Counted from the first letter of the stretch, positions 33,984 to 45,179 are shown. The stretch: DNA of 64,000 bases from Proteles cristata cristata (GCA_017311185.1 JAESUZ010000457.1:62001-126000); one strand, 5' to 3'. A program made the numbers and translations. The notes: generated from the letters alone by a model not told the origin.

Positions 33984-36016
33984 AGATCGATTTCTACCTT
34001 ATATCAATCATCCAAATCAGACCTTATCAAGGTATCTCTCTTGAGATATTGAAACACAATGCTTAAAATCTCATCAGATTTCACATGGTCCCACCATGTT
34101 ATTCTGGTTTCTCTGTCTCAACCATTATTCCAGGTGCTGTATGCTCAGAAGAGCAGATGCGTGGAGTTCTTACTGGTGGGACGTCACTGGTAGGATCGGC
34201 ATGTTAGATTGCAACCCGCTTACTCCCTCTCTGAGGCTGCCTGTGATTGGCTGGTTTGAAACAAATCACATATCCCACCGTCTTGTGCTTCTACTGATGG
34301 GGCCCTGGAGCCACCAGAAGTGGGAGGAGAGGTTGATGGTGGTCATGGGGCAGAAAGGATGGAGGCGAGAGGTGCATATGCTCTCAGCTGCTCCTATGTA
34401 TTTCTGAAGTAAGACTCTGACAAATGACTGGCCTGGACAGTCAGAGGTATAGGCTGCTGTTTCCTGATATGATTAAGAAATTCTCCTTCAGATGTTCAAA
34501 TGTTCTCTGGTCTCCTCAATCCATGGTTCTCAGTGTCCTCTATTCTATACCTCACCAGTCTTCAAGGAACCAGAAGCCAATGATTGATCATAGAAACAAA
34601 GAGCTAACTATGTCCAAGAAGGACACTTACATAGTTACAAGCATCCTGTGATTACCATGAATACTTCCAATAAGATCTGAAGGCATAAATGTCTGCGGTA
34701 AAACTGTGGGAAATAAACACTGCTGGGAAGCATATAGGATGCTCTCTGGTGGGCCCGTATGACCACTCACGGGCATGAAGGCAGAAGCTTCCTGGCAGAG
34801 GGTTAGTGAGGAACTCTTGCTCTTCATACCATCACAAGAAATGAAGGGGGGCTAACTCTTCCTGACCATCTGCCCTGCCACAGCAGAAGTGCGGCAATTG
34901 GAAAACTGACCAATGCAGGGGCAGAGCTACTCCAGTCAGCTGGCCCCTGTTCTAGCCACTCTCGTGGGCCCTAGACAGCCTCCAGAACTTTTCTGTGAAG
35001 ACCTCCCCTTATTTCCTGTTAGACAAAGGAGAATGAGATTCACCTTAAATCAGAAATAGGACACAATCCCCAACAGAGCCTGAGCATGGCTTTGTGACAG
35101 GACTGTGCTGTCAGGGCAGTGGATGACAGGTTTGCCTCCTGGACTCTCCTCATCTCTCCAGTCTGATCTTTAGGACATGACACTGGCCTTCACAAGTCCC
35201 ATACACTGATTCTCATTCTTGGCACCTGACACTCCTCTACCTAAACCCACTGATTACTAGCCATCCACCAAATAATCCACCTGTCAGAGGTAATCCCTTC
35301 CACTGTGAATCCTTTTCTGGTGTCTGGGACAGGATAAAGTACTCCTATATACAACCATGGCACACTTGAATAGAAAGAGGTCACTGTGCCCTGTCCTCAC
35401 CCCTGCTCTTTGGTATGACTCCACCCTGTGGAGTCCTGTGAGAATTCAGTTTAAGAGAAGGGGCTGGCCTTTTACAATGTAGATTACCTGTATGCTTTAC
35501 AATACTTATGGCCTAAGGTCACCCTGTACACTGTTTATGGAAAGATAGAAGCTAAAAATATTAGGCATAACTGGGGTATGAGACAGCTCAGCGAAAACTA
35601 TGTGTAATGCCAAATATGTGTTAAATATGTGTTAGGACAGTAATCCCAGAATATAGAGAGAATGCATATGGGGCCCCAAGGACAGATGGCCAGGAAAAGG
35701 GAGTGACAAGTTGCTATGGAGTCTGATTGCCTGTTAATACATCCAACCTCACCCTACCAAAGGGTAGAAGCTTTGAGGAAAGCACCCTACATGGGCACCT
35801 TCATCAACCTGGTGGTGGGGGGGGGGGCTTCCTGTCTGCTCATCTCATTAGCCCCTCCTCCCCTTCCTCCCTCCCTCCTTCTGCTCCTTTGCTGAGAAGC
35901 CAGGAAACTTTTGAGGGCCGAGTCTCCTTACTTCAGGGTGTTGATCCAGAGGAGCCTCTGAAATACACCCCCACCAGCCCTGTGTTTGTTTAATAAAGAG
36001 AAGACCTAATAAAAAA
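33984..36016. other. Long stretch without recognised gene; possible LTR near its end
   Basis: No exon recognised in any frame. The part from about 35.4 kb to 36.0 kb ends with a TTTAATAAAGAG motif (AATAAA at 35992-35997) after a pyrimidine-rich block and an 11-G run at 35817-35827. This could be an endogenous-retrovirus LTR, but I cannot identify its edges, so it stays unassigned. Confidence 0.35.
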
Positions 36017-36032
36017 GAAAACACCTTCTTTT

Positions 36033-36259
36033 TTTATTTTTTATTTTTTTTAATGTTTTATTTATTTCTAGGAGAAAGAGAGAGAGACAGCGTGAGCAGG
36101 GGAGGGTCAGAGAGAGGGAGCCACAGACTCCGAAACAGGCTCCAGGCTCCGAGCTGGCAGTCAGCACAGAGCCCGACGCGGGGCTCGAACCCACGAACCG
36201 TGAGATCATTACCTAAGTGAAAGTTAGCCGCTTAACCGACTAAGTCACCCAGGCGCCCC
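36033..36259 (-). mobile_element. SINEC_Fc2-type SINE, young copy
   Basis: TTTATTTCTAGGAGAAAGAG, GACAGCGTGAGCAGGGGAGGG, GACGCGGGGCTCGAACCC and head ending GTCACCCAGGCGCCCC. Duplication GAAAACACCTTCTTT (about 36018-36032 and 36260-36274). Confidence 0.97.
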
Positions 36260-36274
36260 GAAAACACCTTCTTT

Positions 36275-37640
36275 AAAAAGACAGAGCCTCTGTCTTTGTT
36301 CTCATTTAGATCCCCCAAACTGCCAGGGAGAAAAGCTGCATGGGAAAATAACAAAGCACTTTAATTAGGAGTTTTCAGGCTCAAATTTGGCACAAGTCTG
36401 TCAAGCACTGACCACACTGCCCTGTCCTCAGCAGCATCTGTAAGCATGTCCTGCTAGGCTGGGGGCCTTAAAGACCAGGAATTATAGAGACACACCTATA
36501 CCTGTACCAGTCAGATCTCAGATCTCAAAGGAACCCTGAAGTCTGGAAGTCAGCCATGATCCCACACCTCCCAGCAGCACTGAAACCAGGCACCAGTATG
36601 GCCTGAATATGCACAACCAATGCCTGCAGGTTGCATTCAATTTGTAATTTACTAGAAGATCTCAAATTTTTATACAGAGTGTCCAGGCTTACTACAATTC
36701 CAGACAAACTTCACAGAATGAAATTTGAGTGGAAGAATTAATGGTGAACATTACCAAGAGAATGTGGAAAGAAAGATAAAAGTGTAGCAGATGGTGTAGG
36801 ACTCGCTGCCAGACAGCACAGATTACAGAGCTGGGGAGAGGCTGATCTAGTTACCAAATGATGCTTGGTAAACTAAGAGTTAAACTGATCCTCTGTAAAG
36901 CTATAAACTGGACACCATCAAAGTTAGAAGGAACTGTAAATGGTTAGTTGTTTGAGGATGCAGAAGGGCTTCACAGGCACAAGAGCCATGAAGGAAATCC
37001 AAAGGAAAAGTACAAGTATTTGACTCTACAAAATGCTTAAGTGTTTGTAGGACAAAAAAAAAGTCATGAGCACTCAGCACTTAGACAAGAAAAGTCTGAA
37101 TAGTGAAATGAGGGATACTGTTTGGATGCCACCTCACCCTGGCACCATGTGTCCAAGTGACAAACCCTGTGTCTTCCAAGATACAGGTGCTGGTACAGGT
37201 GCTGGTTTCAGCCCTGCGTGCAGGTGTGGGACCTTCACTCATTTCTGGGGACTCAAAGGTTCACGTGCAACCCGACCCATGAAGGTGCCTTTTGCTCACC
37301 ACACAGGAGAAATATCTGCCTTGATTCATTTTTAAGAAGTACTCTTGTAATTAAACCAGAGTTAAATGCAATGGGATGTTAGCTGTTAAAGGAAAAAACA
37401 ACCACCACCACCTCTGGTGATTTCATAATAAAGAAAAAAAATGTCTTATAAAGCAAATAAAGTTTATTTGGCTTCCTATTTAAACTAGCAAAGTGTTTTG
37501 ATTTTTGTATTTTGTATTACTGACCTAGAACATGATATCATATATGTGAAAACCAAAGTGTTTGTTTATTTCATTACTATGTTATCCTACGCAATTAAAA
37601 TAGAGTTAATTCATTAAAAATTACAAATCATTGTAAAATA
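36275..37640. other. Stretch without recognised gene
   Basis: Unique-looking. A 12-base near-tandem repeat ACAGGTGCTGGT occurs at about 37181-37206. An 89-aa frame (37066-37335) covers it, with no domain I know. Confidence 0.5.
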
Positions 37641-37642
37641 CA

Positions 37643-37846
37643 GGGGTGCCTGGGAGGCTCAGTTGATTAAACATACAACTTCAGCTCAGGTCATGATCTC
37701 GAGGCTCATGGGTTCAAGCCCTCCATTGAGCTCTGTGCTGACAGCTCAGAGCCTGGAGCCTGCTTCATATTCTGTGTCTCCCTCTCTCTCTGCCTCTGCC
37801 CTGCTCATGCTCTCTCTCTCAAAAATAAACTAACACTAAAAAAGAA
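37643..37846 (+). mobile_element. SINEC-type SINE (feline form)
   Basis: GGGGTGCCTGGGAGGCTCAG head, GTTCAAGCCCTCC B box, CTCAAAAATAAACTAACAC tail. Weak duplication around TAAAATAC. Confidence 0.94.
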
Positions 37847-38154
37847 TATTAAAAATACTTAATGACATGGGATAGCCTGGACCCTGGCCAATTACAACAG
37901 ATGCTGGCCACACACTAGCAGGTTGAAAACTCTAGACTATCAAGCTCATCGGTTATTCCTCTTCCTTCCCCTGTGTCTGACTTCACAATCTCCATCCCTG
38001 CTCCTGGATTCTGCTTTGACCCCCTTTCTGCTTGGCCTGTGGTCTCTCCCTATGTAAATTTATCAGCTTCCCCATTTCAGTCCCCAGCATGCCCCAATGA
38101 CACCTTGTCTCCAGCTGCTTATTGAACATTTCTATCTGGGTAACATACAAGACT
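37847..38154. other. Short unique stretch
   Basis: No feature recognised. Confidence 0.4.
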
Positions 38155-38500
38155 TTTGTAGGGGCCAAGGGCAGGCCATCCCAACATGGGCCACCTGGCA
38201 TGAAAATTATTTTGACTTGAAAGCAGTGAAACCCAGGAGATTTGGGAAAAGCTCCTTATATTTCCCTCAACTAGGTACTAGGAAGAGCGCTATTATCAGA
38301 GATGTCTCCGTACTTAAGAAACTTACCTGAATTAAAGGGCAACCTCAGACCCCCAATCCTCTCCTTAGCTTCATGCTGCCCAACTGTCTTTGGAATCCCA
38401 TGTCTATGTGGATTCCCCATGTCATTAAATTTGATTTTTCTCCTGTTAATCTGGCTCACAAGAATCCCATTTATTCAATTCCTTAGAAGGACCTTGAAGG
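38155..38500 (+). mobile_element. Possible endogenous-retrovirus LTR
   Basis: Begins with a TGTAGGGGCCAAGGGC-like 5' edge and ends with TTGATTTTTCTCCTGTTAATCTG followed by TTAGAAGGACCTTGAAGGG. The latter order matches the U5/downstream part of several mammalian LTRs. No coding part is attached. Edges are estimates. Confidence 0.4.
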
Positions 38501-38617
38501 GCAGAGGAAATTCTTCCTCTGCAACACTTTAAAGCTCAAAATATTAAAATTAAAGAAAAGATCACTCTCAGTATTTCCCTTCCACTTCTTCCTTGGCCAC
38601 ACATGCAGGAGTGCATG

Positions 38618-38670
<53 letters not shown>

Positions 38671-40510
38671 ATAGGTCTATTTTTCTCAAAACACTCCTTT
38701 CCTTGACTTCTGTGATACTGTCCTATTCATTATAAATCTCAGAGATTACTTCCTTTCCATACTTTGGAAAAACCTCTGAAACAAATCTTGAGATAAATTC
38801 CCTCAGCACTGGAAACCCAGGAATGTCTGCAGGCAGAAGTTAATGTCTGCTTGTGGCCACACTCCCTCTGATGTCAGTATCACCTTTCCCCAGGCTCCTC
38901 TGCCACTGTCCTCTCAATCTCTGAAATTTGAACTCTGGCTTCCCCTGTTCATCTCCTCTCTTACATGCAAAAAAGGCTGAACAGCCGGGGTTACCCATCT
39001 GTGAAAAGTGCAGAATAGTTGGTTGCTGGCAAACGCTGGCAAACGCTTTCTTAAAAACACCAGATTTCAAACACTGGATGCCTGTGAGCTGGCCGCTGCC
39101 ATCAGCAGCCCTTTGTTCCAGATCCAATAGCTACCTTTACAGGAGTAAATGCAGCCCTCGACCCACTACAGAATCCACACTGCCAGCTCTGAGGGAGACA
39201 ACTAAACCCCTGCCGGGGGTGCACCTTCTCACTCAGTGGAGGTGATCAAGCAAGATGTGCTCCAACCCACGAACCCTTATGCTGCCATGCCACATACACA
39301 GCCATGTGGGAGGTATGCTCAGGGAAGGCTAGTTGACATCTACATGAAGACCCACTCCCTAGAGCCTGTTTCCATTGTTTACTTGACTCCTTCAGTTCCC
39401 TCAAATCTGACCAAACCCTGGAGAATGGACTCCTGTTAATCAGGCCCACAGCAGCTGCAAACCAACAATTTACAAGGGGATGGGGCGGGGGGATTAATGT
39501 GCCTTTTTAGTGTCCAGAATATAGATTTTTTGCTATCCTAAGCACTAATGGTCCTTGGAAACTTCCCAGATGTCAGAGGTGAACTAAAAAAAACATTTGG
39601 GTAAACTAAATAATCCCCAAAGTGCGCTCCTTAGAATACTCGATCCTAATGAGAAAGAGTGTTCTGTGGCCAGATCAAGTCAGCAAACAGTCCATATTAT
39701 GGCATCACCCTAAGGAGTCCCAGTACACATTATAATAAAGGCACCAAAAAGTCCCGCAGAGGAAACCCTGTTTAACATTAACATTTTTCCTAACGTATTC
39801 TATCACTGTAACTCTTTAGTAAAGTTGCAGCCTAAAACATAACTTGGTTAAATTCTGCTCTAGACAGACACTGCCTGGGGTGTACCTCTGAGCACAGACA
39901 CCTCTAACAAGTCAGGTGTGGTTCAGGGAGATGTTTATTGGGCCTGGGGTCCTGGTCTAGGTTTTGGTGCTTTGACCTCACCAGGTCCGTTTACTCACAT
40001 ACCAAGAGGAATCAACAGTACTTTGGTGAAAAACAACTGAGATATTATCTGTAAAAGCATTTTGCAAGATGCTATAAAAATATGATTATCTACTAAGGAT
40101 CTACATCTTGTTGCGTATTTACCAAAGGATACTTTTGTTCATTCTTTTCAATGTCCTCTCCCAGGTGTAGGAGGCGAGGCAGGAAGAACTATGATCTGGC
40201 TTTTGACCTTGTTCACAGACAGTAGGCAAGTGGGGTCCACACCTGTGGTGGCACTGAGTGGGTGTCTCATCAGGGAAAGGGGAAAGGAGGTCAGGGACAC
40301 CTTCCCAGCTGAAACCATTAGAACTGTGAAAGACCATTCATTAGGAGGGCTGCACATGCATGGGGTATGGGACATAATACCAAGGTGACATAACCCGGGG
40401 ACTGTGTGAAGAATGGGCCCGATTAAGGCTGGCCTCCCAGTGCCGCATGCCCCTGCACAGAGAAATGAGTTCTCGGTCTCCTCCATGCAGAGGAAGCAGA
40501 TTCAGTCCAG
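38501..40510. other. Stretch without recognised gene
   Basis: Contains a (CA)n run (see below) and a small CTGGCAAACG tandem doublet at about 39026-39046. The part 39650-39860 (AATAAAGGCACC, AACATTTTTCCTAACGTATT) looks like an old MER element, unclassified. Frames at 38840-39449 and 40119-40486 have no domain. Confidence 0.4.
38620..38668. repeat. (CA)n microsatellite
   Basis: About 24 uninterrupted CA units. Produces a poly-CV frame on the reverse strand; not a gene. Confidence 0.97.
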
Positions 40511-40527
40511 TAAAGAGGTTGATTCTG

Positions 40528-40742
40528 GGAGCACTTGGGTGGCTCAGTTGGTTAAGCGTCCGACTTCGGCTCAGGTCATGATCTTACGGTTCGTGGGTTC
40601 AAGCCACACGTTGGGCTCTGTGCTGACGGCTAGCTCAGAGCCTGGAGCCTGGAGCCTGTTTTAGATTCTGTGTCTCCCTCTCTCTCTGACTCTCCCCTGC
40701 TCATGCTCTTTCTCAGAAATAAATAAAACATTGAAAAAAAAA
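40528..40742 (+). mobile_element. SINEC-type SINE (feline form)
   Basis: GGAGCACTTGGGTGGCTCAG head, CCTGGAGCCTGGAGCC duplication in the body, AAATAAATAAAACATTG tail. Perfect duplication AAAGAGGTTGATTCTG at 40512-40527 and 40743-40758. Confidence 0.97.
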
Positions 40743-40758
40743 AAAGAGGTTGATTCTG

Positions 40759-41720
40759 AAGAATTGAACTCTTCTTTGGAGTGGATAGTGACCCTTGACT
40801 TTGGGGAGGAAAGGCCTCGAGTGAGGGCAGAAGGGTTGCTGGGTTGCTCTTGTGAACAAGCACATTCCAAAACCCTAGAGGGAGTCAAGCTCCTCCCATC
40901 TGCTCCTGCATGGGCATCAGGTGTGGGTTATTTTAGGTCTCCTTCTCTACTTAGCTAACCTGTCTGCAGATGTGGCCAGAGGAAAGAGGTCCTGGTTATT
41001 TTGCTCTGATGTCCTCAGTCTCCAACTACCCAGAGCAGAGTCCCTAAACCTCACAACTCCAGCCGCCTTCTCCAGACCCAGGTGCGAGGACCCCTCACTG
41101 TCCCAGGCCCCATCTGACCCCTGGTGCCCTCTGTAGAGCCACCCCAGTACCCCAGCACAAGGAATGCAAGGGAGCTCTAGAGATACACTGGAAGCCGGCC
41201 AAAAGGAAAATACATGCCACAATGTACACCTATCAAAATATCCCTCCATATTTGAGCTGGGCAATAAAAGCTTTTATTAAAAGCTCTACAGTAAAAAAAA
41301 AAAAAAAAAAAGACTATATATAAAGCCAGCATTCCCCAGTCTGTTGCAGGCCACTGTCAACGCTCATAAACCTCCAGGTGGGGACCAGACAAACTGAGAA
41401 TGACTGGAAACCAGTGTTCCAATTGCACAATAATGTAGGGGCCTAATAAAACTTGCCTTTACTTAAAATGTTGGTATTTTGTTCATCGTTGATTTTTTAC
41501 ATTAAACTTTTTTTTAAAAATACTGCCTTAAAATACTATCTTAATTACCGAGTACTGCCAAGTGTTTATTTTTGCTCAATATTTACGAAGTCCTCTCGGT
41601 GGAAGAGTGCTCTGAGGTTTCCTTATTGATGACAGCACGTTCCTAAGAACCCCAGTGTGCCTACAACAAAGTATGCCTCCACTGTATGCAGCCTCCTCTG
41701 CTGAATTAGGAAAACCCAAA
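40759..41720. other. Stretch upstream of the CpG island; no exon recognised
   Basis: Contains an AATAAA hexamer at 41263-41268 followed 24 bases later by a 19-A run (41293-41311), and a TATATAAA at 41317-41324. A second AATAAA lies at about 41446. This could be the tail of a retroposed transcript, but no matching body is recognised. Reverse and forward frames at 40921-41264 lack domains. Confidence 0.4.
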
Positions 41721-42730
41721 GGATTTGAGATTTCCGAGAAGAAAGGCGCCTCTTAGGGCCCAGGGGGCCGGGTCTTGCCCTGTATTTCTTGGCAACAAAT
41801 CACAAGTTTTAAAGCAGAATTCTGCAAACGCTGCTGTCCCCCGACCGTGGAGGGGCGCCCTGTGCCGGGTGGAAGCCCAGGCCACGGGTGGAGGCCGAGC
41901 CCAGAAGGGGGCGGGGAGGCCTGAGGGTGGGAAAGTGGCCCTGTCCCTTCCCGGCAGGAACCCCGGGCTCCTCCTCCTCCCGCAGCGCAGCCATCAATCA
42001 CCGCGACAGCCCAGAGCTCCCGGGGCAGACTCACGGACCCTCCCGCGGGGGGTCTTCTTCCCCCGGGGAAGCCTGGACGGGTGCGACTGCCCCGTGCACG
42101 GACTGGGCGCACACACTGGAGCTGCGCTGGGCACTCGGGCGGTGCGACCCACCAGTCCTGCCCGCGCTCCCAGGCACCAGGCGCACTTGACACCCCGCAG
42201 GCTGCCCGGAAGGTAGAACTCAACAAAGGTCCCTCCTCCCGAGAGCACTCACACACACTGCACCTGGAGCCACCGCGCCCGCACCCTCCGGCTGCCCCTC
42301 GCCCCACCCCCGCAGAGGTCGGCTAAGGATACCCCAAAACCCAGCGTGGACCAGCGGACGCCTCGGGGCGCTGGAAGGTCACCCTACCGGGGTCCTGGCG
42401 TCCCACTCCCTGGCACCTCCTCCCCCACCCGCTCCCACAACTCCTCGAGGTCACTCGCACTCTCTCTCGCCCCAGGTCTCCTCCGGAAGGGAAGACAGTG
42501 CGAGCAGGAGCACCCCACGCCTCGAACCCCGCGCAGCCCCCGCCGGCGCCCCAGAGCCTCCCCGGGTGCTGCGTGCAGGCACCGGGGGTGGGGTCTCCGC
42601 GGCCACCGCCCCTTACCTCGCGCAGGCCCTCCCCGCAGGTCCCGGAGGCGGGGGCGAGCGGTGGCCCGCGGACTAGCGCGGGGCTGGGTTTCCCCACCAG
42701 GGCGGAGCGGGAGGAGGAGGAAGAGGAGTA

Positions 42731-42753
42731 GGGGAGCGGGGGGGAGGGGCGGG
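42731..42753 (+). promoter_or_regulatory. G-quadruplex motif with GC box
   Basis: Four G-runs (GGGG, a run of seven G, GGGG, GGG) separated by one to three bases, ending in an SP1-like GGGGCGGG. It lies 115 to 136 bases upstream (in minus-strand sense) of the AG|GTAAGG donor. Confidence 0.6.
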
Positions 42754-43297
42754 CTTTGTGTCTGCCTCCGGCCCTCCCACGGCTCCGGCACTAGCCATCC
42801 CCCATCCCCAGTCACCCTTCGGCGCGAGGGGAACGGACGGGGCGGGGATGCGAGGAGGGGGCGAGGACGGCGCGTGCGCGACCCTGGGTCCAGCCGCCCC
42901 CTCCCCTCGTGCTGCGCAGCCTCCGCCCCTCGGGACTTGGAGCCTAGGCGCCTGCGGGTGACCGGGGACCCCAGCTGCAACCAGGCGAGCCGGGACCAAG
43001 AAAGTTGATCTAACCCGAAACAAACTTGGCTGGACCCGCTCCCGACGCGCCTCGGCGCCGCCGCCCTGCTCCGCCGCACTCCCTGGGGAGGACCGGAGTG
43101 TTGTTCTCGGCTATTCTTCTCTGTCTCCTTTCTTTGCACTCACTGCTGAGCAGTGCAACGCGCGCGCGCCTCTCCTCCAAGCCAGCCCCGCCACCCGGCT
43201 GGAGACCCCGGGACCAGCCGCGCGGCCTGGGAGGCCCGTGTCGGGGAGGCTCGCGTGGGCTCCGGCCCTTTGTCCCGGGCTCGGACGCGCTGCGGGC

Positions 43298-43345
43298 GCG
43301 CGTGTGTTTTGCTGCGCGTGTGTTTTGCTGCGCGTGTGTTTTGCA
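43298..43345 (+). repeat. 16-bp tandem repeat, three units, in the CpG island
   Basis: Unit GCGCGTGTGTTTTGCT at 43298, 43314 and 43330; the third differs only in the last base. Confidence 0.95.
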
Positions 43346-43560
43346 TCTTCTCAGTGTGCAGAGCTGCCCGGACCCTCCGGGTTTAGCTCAGCTCTGGGCC
43401 ACCCTTTTGACGCCGGGAGACGGAGAAAAGGACTGGCGGGGAGCTGGGAGCTGCCCTGCGGAGAATCTGCAGTCGTCTTTTCTTGCGAGTCGGGCGGGTC
43501 CCTGGTGAGCGGCTGCTCTTTCCCACTTCCGCCAAGGAGAGGACCTTTGTGAGGAAATTG

Positions 43561-43808
43561 CTAATGGTGTTAAGAGTTACCAGCCGGGATCACAAAAGGA
43601 CCCTCAGACACTTGTTTGGAACAGAAGCAGGAAAAGGAAACAAAGTCCTTTTTTAAAATTCAAGTTCTGCTTCAGACAAGTAGCCAAAGAGAATAGCATT
43701 GGTATTGGGTCTTGGGATTCCTGCCTTACAATATCCCGAGGTTTGTGTTTAATAATCAGCTCGGCTCCCAGGAAACCATAACTCACTGCACTTCTCTTAA
43801 TGTTCTAA
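43561..43808. other. Short unique stretch downstream of the CpG island
   Basis: No feature recognised. If the plus-strand donor at 43504 is used, this is intron. Confidence 0.4.
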
Positions 43809-44400
43809 GTCACCCATTCAATAAATAATTGAGCACCTGATATGTGTCAGGCACTGGGCTAATGTTTGGGATACCCTGGGGAACAAAACAAATCCCTGCC
43901 CTGTTGGAGCTGACATTCTGTGAAGCAGAAGCTGGACACAGGGTAAATTGTGAACAACAGTAAGTCAGTTACCTAGAATGTTAGAAGCCAGCAATAGGAG
44001 AAAAAAGAAAAAGTAAAATAAGGAGGCCAAAGAGTGCTGGTGTCTGGTGCACAGGGTAGAATTGAGTAGTGGGGCAGTCAGAGTAGGCCTGGTTAAGAAG
44101 TTGGGATTTGAGCAAAGACCTGGAGGAGGTGAGGTAGGAATACCTGACATGAGCATTAAGGTCAAAGGCTCTGAGGCGGTAGGCAAACGCTCATGAGGGA
44201 CTGAGCAGGTGGTGACACGATCTGGTCTGTACTGTTGGAAGACTTAGTTTGATGCTGTGTGGAGACCTGGCTGTGTGGGTAAAGTTAAAGCAAGTTAGGA
44301 GCTATTGAAATACTCTGGGCTGGAGAGGAAGGTTACACAGAGGAGGATCATGGAGTGCACACAGAGAGAAGTACTTGGACCCTTAGGTATTCTGAAGGTA
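43809..44400 (-). mobile_element. Ancient L2-age repeat, antisense (second copy)
   Basis: CATTCAATAAATAATTGAGC, TGTGTCAGGCACTGGGC, AAATCCCTGCCCTGTTGGAG, then TTGAGCAAAGACCTGGAGG and AGGCTCTGAGGCGGTAGG: same collinear order as the 30.1 kb copy. Confidence 0.7.
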
Positions 44401-44426
44401 GAACTATCAGAAATTCCTAAGAAGTT

Positions 44427-44634
44427 AGGGGCACCTGACTCTGGTTAAGTAAGTGTCTAACTTCGGCTCAGATAATTATCTCATGGACTATGAGTTCGAG
44501 CCCCGAGCTATGAGTTCGAGCCCCGAGCATGCTTCAGACTCTGTGTCTCCCTCTCTCCCCTTGCCCCTCCCCTGCTCATGCTGTCTCTCTCGGTCTCAAA
44601 AATAAATATACATTAAAAATTAAAAAAAAAAAAG
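44427..44634 (+). mobile_element. SINEC-type SINE with internal tandem duplication
   Basis: GGGGCACCTGACTCTGG head, A-run tail, duplication AATTCCTAAGAAGTT / ACATTCCTAAGAGGTT. CTATGAGTTCGAGCCCCGAG, which includes the B box, is present twice in tandem (44488-44507 and 44508-44527). The usual 'gctctgtgctgacagctcagagcc' segment is missing at that point. Confidence 0.93.
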
Positions 44635-44864
44635 ACATTCCTAAGAGGTTGATCACCTTGACAAAAGGGAGAGGTGGGCCAAAGCACAGCTGGCTTCATA
44701 TCCCTCCCTTTTCCATCCCTTCTGCCCCCAAAGGATTCTATTTTATATACAAAGCTTCCCAAGTAAATATCCTCCCCCTTTCTCATTTTCACTCCACCTC
44801 TTGAAAACTTTCTTCATCTTGTGTACATTGCCCCATGAATGGCCCTACAGGCTCAATCTGTTTT

Positions 44865-45086
44865 TTTTTTTTTTTTATGTTTTATTTATTTCTAGGAGAG
44901 AGAAAGAGAGACAGCGTGAGCAGGGGAGGGTCAGAGAGAGAGGGAGACACAGAATCCGAAGCAGGCTCCAGGCTCTGAGCTGGCAGTCAGCACAGAGCCT
45001 GACGCGGGGCTCGAACCCACGAACCGGGAGATCATGACCTACGCGAAAGTCGGACGCTTAACTGACTAAGCCACCCAGGCACCCCG
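44865..45086 (-). mobile_element. SINEC_Fc2-type SINE, young copy
   Basis: 16-T tail, ATTTCTAGGAGAGAGAAAG, GACAGCGTGAGCAGGGGAGGG, GACGCGGGGCTCGAACCC and head ending CCACCCAGGCACCCC. Duplication GGCTCAATCTGTTTT (44850-44864 and 45087-45101), perfect over 15 bases. Confidence 0.97.
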
Positions 45087-45179
45087 GGCTCAATCTGTTT
45101 TAAAACTTGAAGCTCATTTGACTCTGTCCTCCTTGAAGAAAACCTCTTTTACTGTACAGGTGAATTTGGAGATTATTCA

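Larger units (their letters stand above)
41725..43560. promoter_or_regulatory. CpG island, probable promoter
   Basis: About 1.8 kb of abruptly high GC and high CpG density in an otherwise AT-rich window, the hallmark of an unmethylated vertebrate promoter. GC boxes (GGGGCGGGG-type) occur at 41907-41916, 42746-42753 and 42839-42847. Splice-donor-like sites are CGAG|GTAAGG on the minus strand (cut at 42617/42616) and CCTG|GTGAGC on the plus strand (43504/43505). The best reading is a first exon on one strand or a bidirectional promoter. No ATG-initiated coding exon is recognised, so the gene cannot be named. The long open frames within it (for example 42384-43139 reverse, 251 aa) are low-complexity, proline/arginine/glycine rich, and explained by rarity of stop codons. 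Confidence 0.8.

Noticed and set aside
35400..36010. Complete LTR ending at the AATAAA near 35992
   Set aside because: No recognisable 5' edge, U5 or duplication; left as a possibility only.
23931..36259. Regularly recurring about 30-base blocks that could suggest a CRISPR-like array
   Set aside because: They are dispersed SINEs with independent target duplications, irregular spacing and both strands.
41725..42307. 163-aa and 184-aa frames on opposite strands
   Set aside because: Overlapping frames in GC-rich DNA, no domain.
42346..43008. 220-aa forward open frame in the CpG island
   Set aside because: Same reason; arginine-rich low-complexity text, not a known protein.
42384..43139. 251-aa reverse open frame in the CpG island
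   Set aside because: Low-complexity R/P/G-rich product without domain; several equally long frames overlap on both strands, as expected where stop codons are rare.
43026..43508. 160-aa frame with a hydrophobic stretch resembling a signal peptide
   Set aside because: It begins at TTG, not ATG, and the hydrophobic part comes from a CT-rich segment; no support as a protein.
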